From Lotus japonicus (lineage: Eukaryota; Streptophyta; Magnoliopsida; Fabales; Fabaceae), in assembly GCF_012489685.1 (NCBI RefSeq), contig NC_080044.1:27136369-27200368 (forward strand): a stretch of 64,000 nucleotides of DNA, given 5' to 3'. A program made the position numbers and the translations under genes. Positions 34,771-46,250 of this stretch are shown here, one piece after another; position 1 is the stretch's first letter, and each line of letters begins with the position of its first letter. Under the pieces are notes generated by a model that worked only from the letters and a program-made list of their open reading frames with translations, made no database searches and had not been told where the DNA came from.

Positions 34771-36628
34771 GCCCGCCGCGCGCAGGCCAGCCCCACATAA
34801 GCCCGCCCCGCGTAGGCCCGCATTTTAGCGGTTCTCTATTTTTCGGGCTATAGCCCGCACTAGTCCATGGTTTCGCGGGCCGGTCTGCGGACTTTGGCCT
34901 CTCTTACCCCTTTTTTGCCATATAGGCCCGCACCGCATTGACCCGCACTGCGCTGACCCGCTCCGCGTAGGCCCGCATTTTAGCTGTCCTCTATTTTTCG
35001 GGCTATAGCCCGCACTAGTCCGCGGTCTCACGAGCCGGCCCGCGGACTTCGACCCGCTTACCCAGCTCTAAATTTAAGGCTTGTTATTATCAAAGGGCTC
35101 ACACTCAAGCTATACATGGAGTAACCTTTTTAGTGCTAAATGGGTGGTAGAGAGGGGGCTAGCTTGTGGAGGGTTGGTACGAGGATTATGATACAGATTT
35201 CTTGCGATGGGTCCCGAATGCAGCGGGCGGGTTTCACGGTGGTTTCTGGACAGTTTTCTAATCAGCATCTAGTTTGGGTGTCATAGTTGATAGATAATGG
35301 CACACAAAGATGAAATGTTCATTTGATTTGAGAGACCTTTGCTATGCATGAGGCAGAGTTGATTATGTAGATTCCTATATCTTATGGCGGGCATGGGGAT
35401 GAGTATATTTGGGCCGGAACGGAGGATGGTTGTTTCACCACAAAATCTGCATACTCATTCATTTTGAATTGTGAAGCATTGGGTGCTACTTCCACATCTA
35501 TGGAGGGAGAGAGCTCGCGGTTTTGGAAAAACCTTTGGAGGGCCAAGTCAATTCCTCAGCGTAAAGAGCTTATGTGGCGAGCTTCCCATGACATCCTTCT
35601 TACTCGGGCTCTTCTTCACGTTGGGGAATAGATATGGATCCGATGTGTCCGGTGAGCGGTGGAGATGAGGAGACGGTGGCGCATGCTTTGTTTTTCTGTC
35701 CTGCGGTTCAGAGAATTTGGTTTGTATCTCCTCTATCTTTGGTTTTTCCTTCTTCTCCTAATGATTTTGGGTTGATGGAATGGGTTAATGGATTTTTTTA
35801 GCGGTGTGATGATTGGGTTATTGATCGTGTTCTCTGTATCTGTTGGACAGTATGGGAGAGGAGAAATAAGTGGTTGTTTGAGAAGCGCTTGCATAGCCTA
35901 GAACAAGCGCTGATGCGGACTTCCTCTCTCGCTTCAGTTCCTCATGATGGCATGGCCCTGGGCGCGACACCTTGGCTAGAAGGGACAAGTGAGTTTGGTG
36001 ATCGACGTTGTGGTGTTGCTGGTGTTCCTTCGCAGGTTGGAGCTTTGGATGAGGGTGGCGGATAGTTGGGTGGAGGACCGCAAGCTGGTGGTGGTGCGAA
36101 TGGGCCTGTCAAGGGTTTGATTTTAGGTCCGAGCACTTGGTGGCCACCACCTCATGGAAAGCTCAAGATCAATATTGTTGATGTGGTTGTTCCACAAGTA
36201 GATATGATGGGATTTGGCTTTGTGATGCGGGATGCTAATGGGTTGGTGTTAGTTTCAGGAGCTAGCAAGCACAGAAGGTCTCTTAGTGTTGCAATTGGGG
36301 AGGCCCTTGCTTTACGGTGGGCTATGCAAGTATCTTTCGACCTTGGCCATAGAGTTTTGATTTTTGTGTCAAATAGCATGGTTGTGTGTTATGCTTAGTA
36401 TCACCCAAGGGGAAATAACTCGTATTTAGCCACTGTAATGACTGATTGCTTATTGCTTTCGCGTTCTTTTGTTTCTTGTTCATTAGTTCATGTTTGTAGA
36501 TCCCACAATTTAGCCGTGGATTTAATGTCAACTTATGCCTTATCTTTTCCTTGTTTTGTTTGGGTTGGTGTACCCTGCTGGTTTAGTGGGTATCATGTTG
36601 TCAGATGTTGGATCGGTTTTGAAGAATA

Positions 36629-37369
36629 ATATGACAATCATTTACCCTAAAAATGTATTTTATTATTTACTTTTGTCTCCTAGTTTTTATCGATCTAAAT
36701 AATTTCAAAATCATCTCTTTTTCTCTTATAATTAAAAAAATTCATATCATTTTATTAATCTAAATAATTTCAAAACCATATCATTTTATTTTCCTCTTGT
36801 AACCATAAAAATCATCTCATTTTCTCCTTATTACATTTTCACTCAGATTCTTTCCTTTTATTTTCTCTTGTCCATCCAAACAATACTTTAATCACAAACT
36901 TGAGCTGGAGAGACTATGAAAACTGCATTTCTAAAAAAAAAGGACTACGAAAACTGATGTGAAGAACATTTTACCCGGTAAGTAAATTGGAAACATTTTC
37001 CCACAAAATGTTTTGAATACTTTTCTTTTCCATTGATTTCTTATGTCGACAGACTTTTCTTTTTCAACATTCTTTTCCTTATGTCGACACAAATGTGTGA
37101 AATATTGCCCTTGTTCGGAAGATGATATATTATCCTTTAGTGGAAAAATCTAGATGCCTATGATATCTATGGTTCGCCGCGAAAACTGTACAAATCTGTC
37201 TAGATAGATATAAAAGTGTGTCTTTGCTTGTGTGGTGAGTAAGTGTCTCCCAGCAGGCTTCATGTGGCAAAGCGCAATTCCATTTTGCATTTCTCTTTTT
37301 CCTATTAATTTGCTTTGTTTTGTAGCTCCTTGCTCAAGAATATTACACAACCCAGAGTAATGATATATA
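36629..37369. other. AT-rich spacer, nothing recognised
   Basis: The sequence has short imperfect repeats of 'aatttcaaaatcatctc' near 36700-36830 and two 'ttatgtcgaca' copies near 37040 and 37080. No coding frame or element ends could be supported. Confidence 0.4.
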
Positions 37370-37524
37370 CACACCTCATTTTTAAAACACTTTATTTCCA
37401 CTTATTTTTATTTCTACATCTCTCCTTTTATTATCTATCACATCTCATACTTTCTCTCTCTTACTTTTTCTTTTCTTCCTATATCTCTCCTCCTCCACCT
37501 CCTTCCACCTCAAAATGAGGTGTG
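37370..37524. mobile_element. Small MITE-like element with 13-bp perfect TIRs
   Basis: The left end CACACCTCATTTT (37370-37382) is repeated in perfect inverted form at 37512-37524. The 155-bp interior is pyrimidine-rich (CTCTCT, TTTCTT) and encodes nothing. No convincing target duplication was seen, so the superfamily is open. Confidence 0.6.
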
Positions 37525-37586
37525 AAGAAAACATTTTCCCACAACTCACGTGATAGTAAAACACTGACTTCATATTCATGGCGGTA

Positions 37587-37829
37587 TTTTTTTTTTACAA
37601 AAATGGTCGAACGGAGAGAAAGTACCTCCAGACTACCGGGTAAGGCGCCAGTGGCATGCTGGGGAGGCCAGCAGAGGCCCACTCCTAGAAGGAGCGTCGG
37701 GGGATCTCCCCGAGGAGGGTTGCCCACCAACTGGGATTTTACTGACCTCAGGGGGATTTGAATTCTTAACCTTTGGGAGGTGAGAGTTAAACCCGGAACC
37801 TGAAGCCAGTTGCGCCAATCTATGTTGGC
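37587..37829 (-). mobile_element. SINE (tRNA-derived)
   Basis: On the minus strand the element starts near 37829. It shows an A-box-like TGGCGCAACTGG and a B-box-like 'aattcaaatcc', the split RNA polymerase III promoter of tRNA-derived SINEs. It ends in an A-rich tail, seen as a T run at 37587-37596. The flanks 'attcatggcggtattt' (left) and 'atttatgacggttttt' (right) look like a mutated target duplication (about 13 of 16 bases match). The body is GC-rich compared with the surroundings. Confidence 0.75.
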
Positions 37830-37841
37830 ATTTATGACGGT

Positions 37842-40189
37842 TTTTAACCATTATGAAGTGAGAAGTTTGATAAAACATTTTTTTAGCTTTTAAACTGTCA
37901 AAAAATTAGATTATGTGGTTGGTTTTTTTATAGACTAATGTTGGTTGTTAGTAATATTAGTAAATTAGTTATTCTCAAGATTCGAATTCTGGATTTTTCA
38001 CCATTCTAAACCCTTATGTCTCAAAGTTCTTACCACTTTAGCTAACCTTCAGAGTCTTTTGGCCGGTTTATAATGTAGAGTGGTTTACCAAAAAAAAAAT
38101 TCTCCTCACTTGTGAAAGGTTGTGCATTTCATTCACCATTGCCTTTAAGCTTTAGTCATCCTGACGCCTAAATTTGTCTGCTTGCACATTTTCTCCATGA
38201 TAATAATGCAGATCTTAGGTGATTAACGGGTTGACTTTAAAGATCTTTCCATATACTTCTTTTCTGATTTTTGTAAGTAATTTTTTTGAATGACCGTCCT
38301 TGGAAAAGTACAAATCAACAAAAAGAAGCAACATATTACCAACGTGGCTGATAAAGAAAGGAGAGAATCTTAAAAATAAAAATGCACTTGATTGATACGT
38401 CTAATTGATATAAATAAATTTACAAATTATTATATTGTTGCCAATATAAAAAGTGTCGAAAAAAGTATATTATAAAAATTTCTAATTAATAATATTATAA
38501 TTTTAATACATATAATTTTTTTTTTGAAAGTGATACATATAAAAATAAACTTTTGCTTTCACAATCCATATAAGATAAACTACTTTATTTATTTCCACGT
38601 CTATTTTTGTTTTTGAAATCACTTATTCACCGGAACCTACTCTTTCACTTTTCAATTTAATTTAATTGATAAATCAAATCGTTGAATTAATATTAGGATT
38701 AAAAGTGTGTGGATTATTGGTGTAAACAGTGTTAGTTTGGCACAATCATCAAATTAAATTATGTCATATCAGAAAATATAGATGTGTTTTAATTAAAGTT
38801 TAAAACAAAAGTTATTATTCCTCTACATAAACATGTTTTGATCGGTTGTCAATGCAAAATTATTTTACCTCAACATGCATATCCATTAAACTGTTAATAT
38901 TAATGCCACAATGCGGATATAAAAATATTAATGTCACAATGTGTGTGCACATATATGTATATGTTACCGGAAAATTGAAGAACTTAAGATATGGACTAAT
39001 CATTTCAAACGAAAATCTCCAACAAAATTCTCACAAAAGAGTTATGTCAAGGATGGTATAGGATGTGAACGACGGAATAGGACACTGCTACTCCGATTGC
39101 TGGCGGTGGTTGGTTGAGGGTTCTCGTCGAAAGTATCTGTGAGGGCACTTTAGTTTGACGCCCAAGTTAGTAAATTGATTGGAGAGGTTTCAAAATACAC
39201 TAGAGCTTAGAACACACCTTCTAGATTTGGTTGTCTTTTGTTTATATGACAGGGAGGTTCAATGTTGGGTTATTGTGTCCCCTATTGCGGTTCATGGTCG
39301 TTCGATATCTACATTGCCTAAGCCATCGAGCGATCAAGGGTTCCTAGAGTCGGTCTCTGGTAGGTTTTTTAGAGGTCGAGTCAATGTAACATTCTTATCT
39401 GCCGATTTGTATGGGTTTGTTGAGGATGACTTAATGTCACTCCATGTTGGGGATGGCATGCTTGAAGCGCTTTCGATCACATGCTTGTTCCCCAAGTCGT
39501 GGAAGATGAAAATGGAGGGATATTATCTCTAATGTCAGGTGGATTTTCTCTTTGTCAAGGACGCTCTAGGCTTATCTTGCCTACCTAGGTTGATAGTTTT
39601 GGCCATATTGGGAGAAGGTTTTCTCTGTCTCAGGATTCTGCTAAGTTACCAAGCTCCCGTCCTTGCGGAGTGACTTAAACTCGACTTTTTTCTCTAGGTA
39701 GGCCTTCATAGTGTGTATTTACCCGAGAACTTACTGCCCGCTACGCTGTTTCGGGTGTGAGTTTACGGTCTTTACTTGTGCCTCGACCTATGATTCCATT
39801 TCAACATATGTCGGCGGCCTAGGCTCATGTCTCGACGCAAAATCTTGATTTAGCATGTGTCAACGTCCCTAACTCTTCTCTCGTCCTCCACCACAGTTTG
39901 ACGAGCTTGTAATGCGCTGAGATATTCGAAGGTCGTGGGGCAACCTCTAAAATAATAGCTCTTTAGCTTTGGCTGCCTTCGAGAGGTGGCTGTTGAGCTA
40001 AATGATGTATGGAAGACCGAAACATTGGTTCTCTTCTTAGCCTCTGCCACGATTTGACAGGCTTATATTGTGTCGAGGTATTCAGAAGTCGTGTGGAAAC
40101 CTCTGAAACAAATTGCACCAAACCTATCAAACCAATAGCAATTTTTACAAGTTGACTTTTTTGTTACATAACGAAAGATAAGCGATACA
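37842..40189. other. Unassigned intergenic DNA
   Basis: The region is mostly AT-rich. The part at 39070-40130 has a more balanced composition and one 117-codon open stretch (39179-39532, +), which I do not recognise. Within 39880-40110 an approximately 75-bp segment is present twice ('gacgagcttgtaatg...tattcgaaggtcgtg' and 'gacaggcttatattg...tattcagaagtcgtg'). Old retroelement sequence is likely, but no family could be named. Confidence 0.4.
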
Positions 40190-40775
40190 ACTAAGGATGT
40201 CAAAATTACTCACACACGTGGATGAAAATCCTCTATGGGTAAAATTACTCTCACCCATAAGTATCCATAGATTTATTTAATAGATATTTTCACTATCCAT
40301 TTATTAATGGAGCAAGAACAGATATTGATGTATCCATATCCATGAATACGCGCCCGATATATAAAATACTAAATACCTCACTCATGTATATTGAGTTTAA
40401 TTTCTAATAACTTTGTGTTTGGACCTTGGTAAACCTTGTACATAAAATACTAAAATACCCATAACTTTCTCTTTCAAGTAAGCTTATACAATGATAATGA
40501 TAAAAAGAAGCTCATATAACAAAAAAAAAAGGAAAATAAGGAAGTATTTATTTTCACGCATAGACCGTGAGTCTAATCTTAAATTTAATTTTTATTATTA
40601 TTTTCATTCGAACAAATATTTGTGAAACCATATATGTCCATGGGTACTCATGTAGTCATGTATATTTACGGATATTTTAAAGTCCGTTTAAAATCCACTT
40701 AATAGATATTAGTGTGCGTAATATATACTATTCATATCCACCAATACTCATTAACATTCCAAGATACAACAAACT
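40190..40775. mobile_element. Possible hAT-type relic, low certainty
   Basis: The left part 'aaggatgtcaaaattactca' and the right part, in reverse ('ggaatgttaatgagtattgg'), could be degenerate inverted ends. Internal 'tggatatgaatag' and 'tatccatatccatgaata' stretches are arranged oppositely. No target duplication was established. Confidence 0.3.
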
Positions 40776-40968
40776 ACTCTATAGTATCATGTTATAAAGA
40801 CGCAATTAAGTTAGAGGAAGATGGCTTCCAAACTAGAGGGAGTTGAATATAATTAAGTTATTGATATGTTAATCATTTAATTTTTTTTATAGGAAAATCA
40901 GAAAATGGTAATTGTCAATCGTTATTAAATTAGTTTTTAACCAAAGTTTGAATACTAACCGAACCCTT

Positions 40969-43560
40969 GAGGACCCTTCTGGGTACTTAATTAACTGCTA
41001 GCTTGAGGACCCTCGCTTATCTGATTTTGTTAAGCAGTCGTGGGAGAGCTTGAAATTTAATGGGTGGGGAGCCTTTGTTCTTAAAGAAAAATTGAAGGGC
41101 CTTAGAGGACTATTAAAAACGTGGAACTGTGAAGTTTTTGGAGATTTGAGGAAAAGGAGGGAGCAGGTAGTCCATCAAATTAATGTGCTTGACTTGAAGG
41201 AGGATGAAGGGAGTTTGACCCAAGCTGAACTTGATTTACGTAAGCAGCTATCCATTGAGTTCTGGGAGGTGTTGAGATTTCATGAGTCTCTCCTCTGTCA
41301 GAAAGCAAGATCCAAATGGATTGCAGAGGGGGATCGCTTTTTTTTTCCACTCCTCTATAAACTGGAAAAGGCGAGCTAATTCAATTGTAGGTCTGTTGAT
41401 TGATGGTGTTTGGGAAGAGTATTCGGGTGCAGTAAAAGCAACAGTACAACGATTTTTTGAAGATAAGTTCAGTTCTACTGCGAGGGTCTCTCCAACTGTT
41501 GATGGGGTTCAGTTTAAAGCAGTTTCTAATAATGATAATTCTCTTCTTACTGCCCCATTTGATTCTGAGGAAATTAAAGCTGCAGTGTGGGCTTGTGGTG
41601 GTGATAAAAGCCCTAACCCTGATGGGTTCAATTTTAGATTTATTCAGAAATTTTGGTACTTGTTTCAGAAGGATTTCTCTAGAGTGGTGAAAGAGTTTTG
41701 GTCAAGGGGAGTATTGCCTAGGGGATGCAATGCTTCTTTTATTGCTTTGATTCCTAAGGTGACCTCTCCTCAGAGCCTTAATGAGTTTAGGCCTATCTCG
41801 CTTATCAGATGCGTGTATAAGGTGATATCCAAATTGTTGGCAACCAGGTTGAGCTCTGTCATGGGAAAAATTATTGATGATCGTCAGTTTGCTTTCATTG
41901 GTGGACGTCAAATGCTGGATAGTGTTGTAATTGTCAATGAAGTTATTCATGAAGCAAAATTAAAGAAGAGGCCCACAATTATATTTAAAGTTGACTACGA
42001 AAAAGCTTATGATTTTGTTGAATGGGGATTCTTGGAGTACATGATGAGAAGAATGAAATTCAACGAGAAATGGATTGGGTGGATTATGGGCAGTCTGAGA
42101 TCCGCTTCTGTATCTGTGCTTGTGAACGGCAGTCCAAGTGGTGAATTCAAGATGGAAAAGGGACTCCGTCAAGGGGCCCCTGGCGCCATTCTTATTCCTG
42201 ATTGTTGTTGAAGGATTAAATGAGCTTTTCTTAATGCAATTAAACTTGGAAAATTCAGGGGTTTCCAGGTTGGTAGGGAGAGTGGAATTGAAGTCTCCTT
42301 GCTGCAGTTCGTTGATGATACGATATTTTTGGGTGAGGCTTCTATTTAGAACTTGATGGTGCTGAAATGTATTCTCCCGTGTTTTTTGAGCTTGGTTCGG
42401 GCCTGAAGGTGAATTTTCTTAAAAGCAAGCTGACTTCCATTGCTCTTGAGCCCGGAGTAGCGCAACAATTCGCGTCTTTTCTTAACTGTAAGGTAATGCA
42501 AATTCCTTTTATCTATCTGGGAATCCCTGTGGGAAGCCGAGGCAGCTGTCAAAAAACCTGGGAGCTTGTTATTAAAAAGTTGGGGGGGAGATTGTCTGCT
42601 TGGAAACACAAACTGTTTTCATTTGGTGGTTTCATTTGCCTCATCCAAAGTGTCCTCTCAGCATTGCCCTTGTTTTTTCTATCGTTTTTTAAAATTCCAG
42701 TTTGTGTTCTGAAGATCTGTAATAGAATTATGCGCAGCTTTGGAGTATAGGAAAATTTCTTAGGTGAAATGGTCTGATGTCTGCAAACCAAAAGATGTTG
42801 GCGGATTGGGCATCAATGATTTATCACTGTGCTCCCGGGTGATGCTCGCTATAATTTCTTGGGTGAAATTGTCTAATGCGAGCTTGCTATAATTGGTTGG
42901 GATACTCCACTATGCTCCCGGGTGATGCTCGAACCCATTTGTTACAGTTTCAGTTTGGCTGGAACTTATCTCAGAATCGAGGTCTACTCTCCGTTTGGTT
43001 GACGACAATCTGGTCTCTTTGGCTTGTCCGGAATGAGGTGGTTTTTAGAGGGGGAAATTTGGATTTTTCAAAAGTGTTAGAACTGATTAAATGGAGATCT
43101 TGGCTCTGGAACAAGTCAAATCTGCATAATTTCAGAAATTCTCTATTTGAGTGGTATAATAACCCTGTCTTATGTGTTCAAGGACTCTAATTTGTGGAGG
43201 TGGGTAGCGTGGACTTGCTTGTTATATTTGTGGGCATGAGATGATACCATATTACCTTGCTGTTTGCTGCTTTGGACTTATGCAGGAAGAACTTTCTCTT
43301 TCCATAGTGGTGGGAAGTCTAATCCTCTGATTGGTACCTTATTTTATTGTAATGGGTCACTTATATCGGGTTACATTCTCGTTGGGGTAGCTCATGATTC
43401 TAGCACCTATTTTTTGTGTAACATCAGGTGGTTCCTTCTACTATGTTTCTCTGTGCTTTTTGGGTTGTAGTCTTTTGGCTACTTCTCATCTTTCTCTTGT
43501 ATTTGGGTTTAGCACCCCTTGTGCTGAAATTAAATACAGTTTGGCTTATCAAAAAAAAAA
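40969..43560 (+). mobile_element. Third LINE, 5'-truncated, with target duplication
   Basis: A 12-bp direct repeat AACCGAACCCTT flanks it (40957-40968 and 43559-43570, with overlap into the A tail). A ten-base A tail lies at 43551-43560 after 'tttggcttatc'. The body encodes the region before and through the reverse transcriptase and then, after an internal deletion, the last part of the connector. The 3' untranslated part is about 43190-43550. Confidence 0.9.
41000..43190 (+). pseudogene. LINE reverse transcriptase, broken
   Basis: The upstream linker (LRKRREQVVHQINVLDLKED, ARSKWIAEGDRFF) runs at 41050-41370, with a frame change near 41340 at a T-rich run. The reverse transcriptase then reads SPNPDGFNFRF, EFRPISLIRCVYKVISKLLA, FKVDYEKAYD and GLRQGAP. 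A one-base loss near 42173 shifts the frame. The catalytic FVDDT follows near 42310 in the new frame, and the YLGIPVGSRGSC segment is near 42520. Between about 42770 and 42870 the frame is lost, and the final CRxxW-like segment (SLWLVRNEVVFRGG) ends at 43190. At least three frameshifts and one deletion of roughly 1 kb, judged against normal plant LINEs, are needed to explain it. Confidence 0.8.
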
Positions 43561-43589
43561 CCGAACCCTTCATTTCTCTCGACTCATAT

Positions 43590-44012
43590 TGAAGGTATGA
43601 AAAACGGTAGAAAGGGGGGGTTTGAATAGCGTTTTCAGAATAAAACTTTCACCTTAAGATTTTAGCAAATCTTTCGAGACACAAGTAAAGTGCTTAAGAT
43701 AAGAGATTAGAAAAGCACACAAGGATTTTATCCTGGTTCACTTGATGAATCACTCAAGCTAGTCCAGTCTACCCGTGAAGGTGATTTCTTCCTTCTTAGA
43801 ATGAAGGCAATCCACTAATCAGAGAATTGTTACAACTGCACTTGAAACCTACAAGTGATTAACAATACACTGACTTAGCTCACACTAAGATTCACTCTCT
43901 TAGTCTTCTCTAGGATCCGATCAACCTTGATCTCCTAAAGGTAACTAAACAACTGTTTAGGAAATATTGTTTACAAAGAAATTGCTTCTTAAAAGCTTGT
44001 AGTAAACACAAT
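43590..44012 (-). repeat. SIRE 3' LTR fragment
   Basis: This is 423 bp homologous to 58889-59275. It retains a 36-bp stretch (about 43599-43634) that is missing from the 5' copy. It is cut at 44012 by the Ty3 end (TGTCACGACC on the plus strand). Confidence 0.88.
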
Positions 44013-46229
44013 TGTCACGACCCAACCTAGATGGTGACCGGCGCATAGGTTAATCATCCTAACCTAGCAAGCCTTAACTAATTGCGCATAGAGATGGAAA
44101 GACTTTATAATACCTATATATGACATATTTATGCTTCAAGGAATTTTCTATAGAAAATTCGGCAGGGTCTCCCCTAAAATATGAACTATCCAAAATATTA
44201 TAAGAGCCTGTAATAACAAAATGATAGCAGCAAGTTCAAAACAAAGCCTCCCAAAGCTATATAGGACCAAGGCTATATAATAAAGGTTCTAGTAGACCAC
44301 ATATTAGAGCCACTACGTAAAAACAACGCACAAGTTAAAGTGACATTTACAAAACAAGTTTTAACTCAATAACATGGGTCAGACACAACAACACTAGTAG
44401 CCATTTTAGCAGAAGGGCCTCATGAAGGATCCTAAGTCGACTGTCTAGAGGATGTGGTTGGTTCAACACGAGCCTGATTACCTGAATTGATAAAAGAAAA
44501 CAACAGACAAGGTAAGTCACCTCATAATTAGTGAGTAAATACTAGAGAATAAAGAAAACAAGCAGAATTAAATTAATGTTATGAGGAATGATATTCTTGG
44601 TCTCATCCAAATCATTGCATACAAATCATATTATACACAACTAAGTAAGCTATTACTCAAATAAAAGAACAAAAACAAACTCTCTGCTTGTAAACAGAAT
44701 CTTTAACCATGTCGACATAGGCTCCCCGCCTAAAAGAATCAATAGCAGGCTCCCCGCCTCAAATTACCAATAGAAGGCTCCCCGCCTGAAGAGTCAATTG
44801 CAGGCTCCCCGCCAAGAAAATAAACAGCAGGCTCCCCGCCTGGACATATAATTCATAACAGGCTCCCCGCCTAAACGAATCATAGTCGAGCTTCCCGCCC
44901 GAACATACAACACTGTGAACCAAGGCTAATGTTTACTATCATTAGCTACAGGTTCTAAGAGATCTTCTTCCTCTTTCAGAAAAATATGTAATCAGTCTAC
45001 TTAGCACGTTAGTAAAATGGTTTAGACAACCATTGAACTATAAAATCAGTAATTTCACCACATATCCCAAGTCATAAATCATAAAATAGTTGAACAATGA
45101 TTTTATCTCACTTTGTGGTAATAAGAAGATATATCAGTTATAATAAGATAATTTATAAACTTGCTATACTCTCCATCATTTTACTCACTGACTTCTTGAG
45201 CAGCTGAAACAGAAGTTGTCCTCTGATGCTAATGAGCCAAATTTGTAAGATCTAGAGTAAAAATAAAATATTAAATTAGTGCTCTAAGGGATAGCTTCAA
45301 AATTAAATCAATTTCCAAACCTAAATTGTTTTACAGATTACCTCAGTCTTTTAACTTAGACTTTCACTCAGCTTTTCCACCTCTACAATGTAGTTTCTAA
45401 TGATCTTAAAATTTTCCTAACTAACCTCAATCACAGAAATGCCCAAGAAAAGTACAACACACAACTAAGAGCTCTTACCCAAATTTCCTATGTTCCAAAA
45501 GTTCATAATATGAATGTCTGAGCTTTTCCTCTTCTCTGTGACATACCCAAATTTCTAACACATAAGCTATCAATTCTTATATAAAATTTTAACATGCAAA
45601 AGAAGAGATACTTAATTTCTCAATACTTCCTTCCTAACCCATTTTTCCCTTCCCCTATGGCAGAAGACACAGTAGAGATCAAGACTTCCTTACCTTACTT
45701 CTCCAAAGATGCGCCCTTGCAGGACCTCCACTGCATGCAGATTTCTGATCCTACTTCCTTCTCTTCTTCTAACACTGTGAAGTCTTCACGCTGTCCCTAC
45801 TCTCTGCTCCTCTCAAAATCTTTTTTTTTTCTTTCTCTATCCCCACTTTACATACTGTGTCTTTTCTAAATATCTATTCCCTTTCCCAAAAGTTGTTTTT
45901 AATATATGTAATATCTTTAGTTGTAATCACCAAAGGACCTCGTGGAAGTCAAAACAACTTGCAGAGATATCCTTTTAAGTATATAACTATTTTATATGCA
46001 AACACAATATTCTAAAATCACGTTCTGTTTTGTTTTGTTTTTTTTTTAAATAACATATATATTCTAACTAGTTATATATAATCAGATGGAATATCATCTT
46101 AGCATTGGGATATATATATACCATTCCCAAGTGCTAATATCTCTTAAAATTTTATGATAGCATATAAGTTAGTAAATTATGTTTACTTAGTTTTAGGGAT
46201 ATATAAAAAAAAATCCCTAGGATGTTACA
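44013..46229 (-). repeat. Ty3 3' LTR
   Basis: This is 2217 bp and includes a minisatellite at 44720-44905. There is no coding content. The single copy prevents age estimation by LTR comparison. Confidence 0.85.
44720..44905. repeat. GGCTCCCCGCC minisatellite in the Ty3 LTR
   Basis: Six perfect 'ggctccccgcc' cores and one altered copy ('gcttcccgcc') are spaced 27-31 bp apart with AT-rich linkers such as 'tgaagagtcaattgca'. The core resembles a protein-binding or recombination-prone minisatellite, but its role is unknown. Confidence 0.88.
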
Positions 46230-46250
46230 ACTCTCCCCTCCTTTAGAAAT

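Larger units (their letters stand above)
20812..35070. mobile_element. hAT-type non-autonomous element, split by E1
   Basis: The two parts are 20812-20836 and 34771-35070. The outer ends form an inverted repeat: the left reads TCGAGTTGGGTACGCGGGT and the right, reverse-complemented, TAGAGCTGGGTAAGCGGGT. They are flanked by a perfect 8-bp duplication AATTTAAG (20804-20811, 35071-35078), the length expected of hAT transposases. Apart from the inserted LTR element the body is about 320 bp, very GC-rich (repeated 'gcccgc'), and encodes nothing. Confidence 0.88.
20435..36628 (+). mobile_element. Second LINE, split by nested insertions (20435-20811 and 35079-36628)
   Basis: The left piece carries the post-catalytic segment of a plant LINE reverse transcriptase (KVWKKLKGWKDKVLSRASRE, LVKSVA) with several stops. 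The right piece continues with the WRVGTR-like segment, a zinc-binding connector near 35510-35700 and an RNase H near 36160-36620. The join at the hAT target duplication AATTTAAG restores collinearity, which shows that all DNA between was added later. In RNase H one catalytic aspartate position reads SNSM instead of the usual SDS. Frameshifts are frequent, so the copy is old. The left end abuts the Copia LTR and the 3' end has no clear A tail. Confidence 0.8.

Noticed and set aside
39179..39532. 117-codon open frame on the plus strand
   Set aside because: No recognised domain, no gene structure around it, and neighbouring sequence looks like decayed element DNA. Kept only as a note in the spacer entry.
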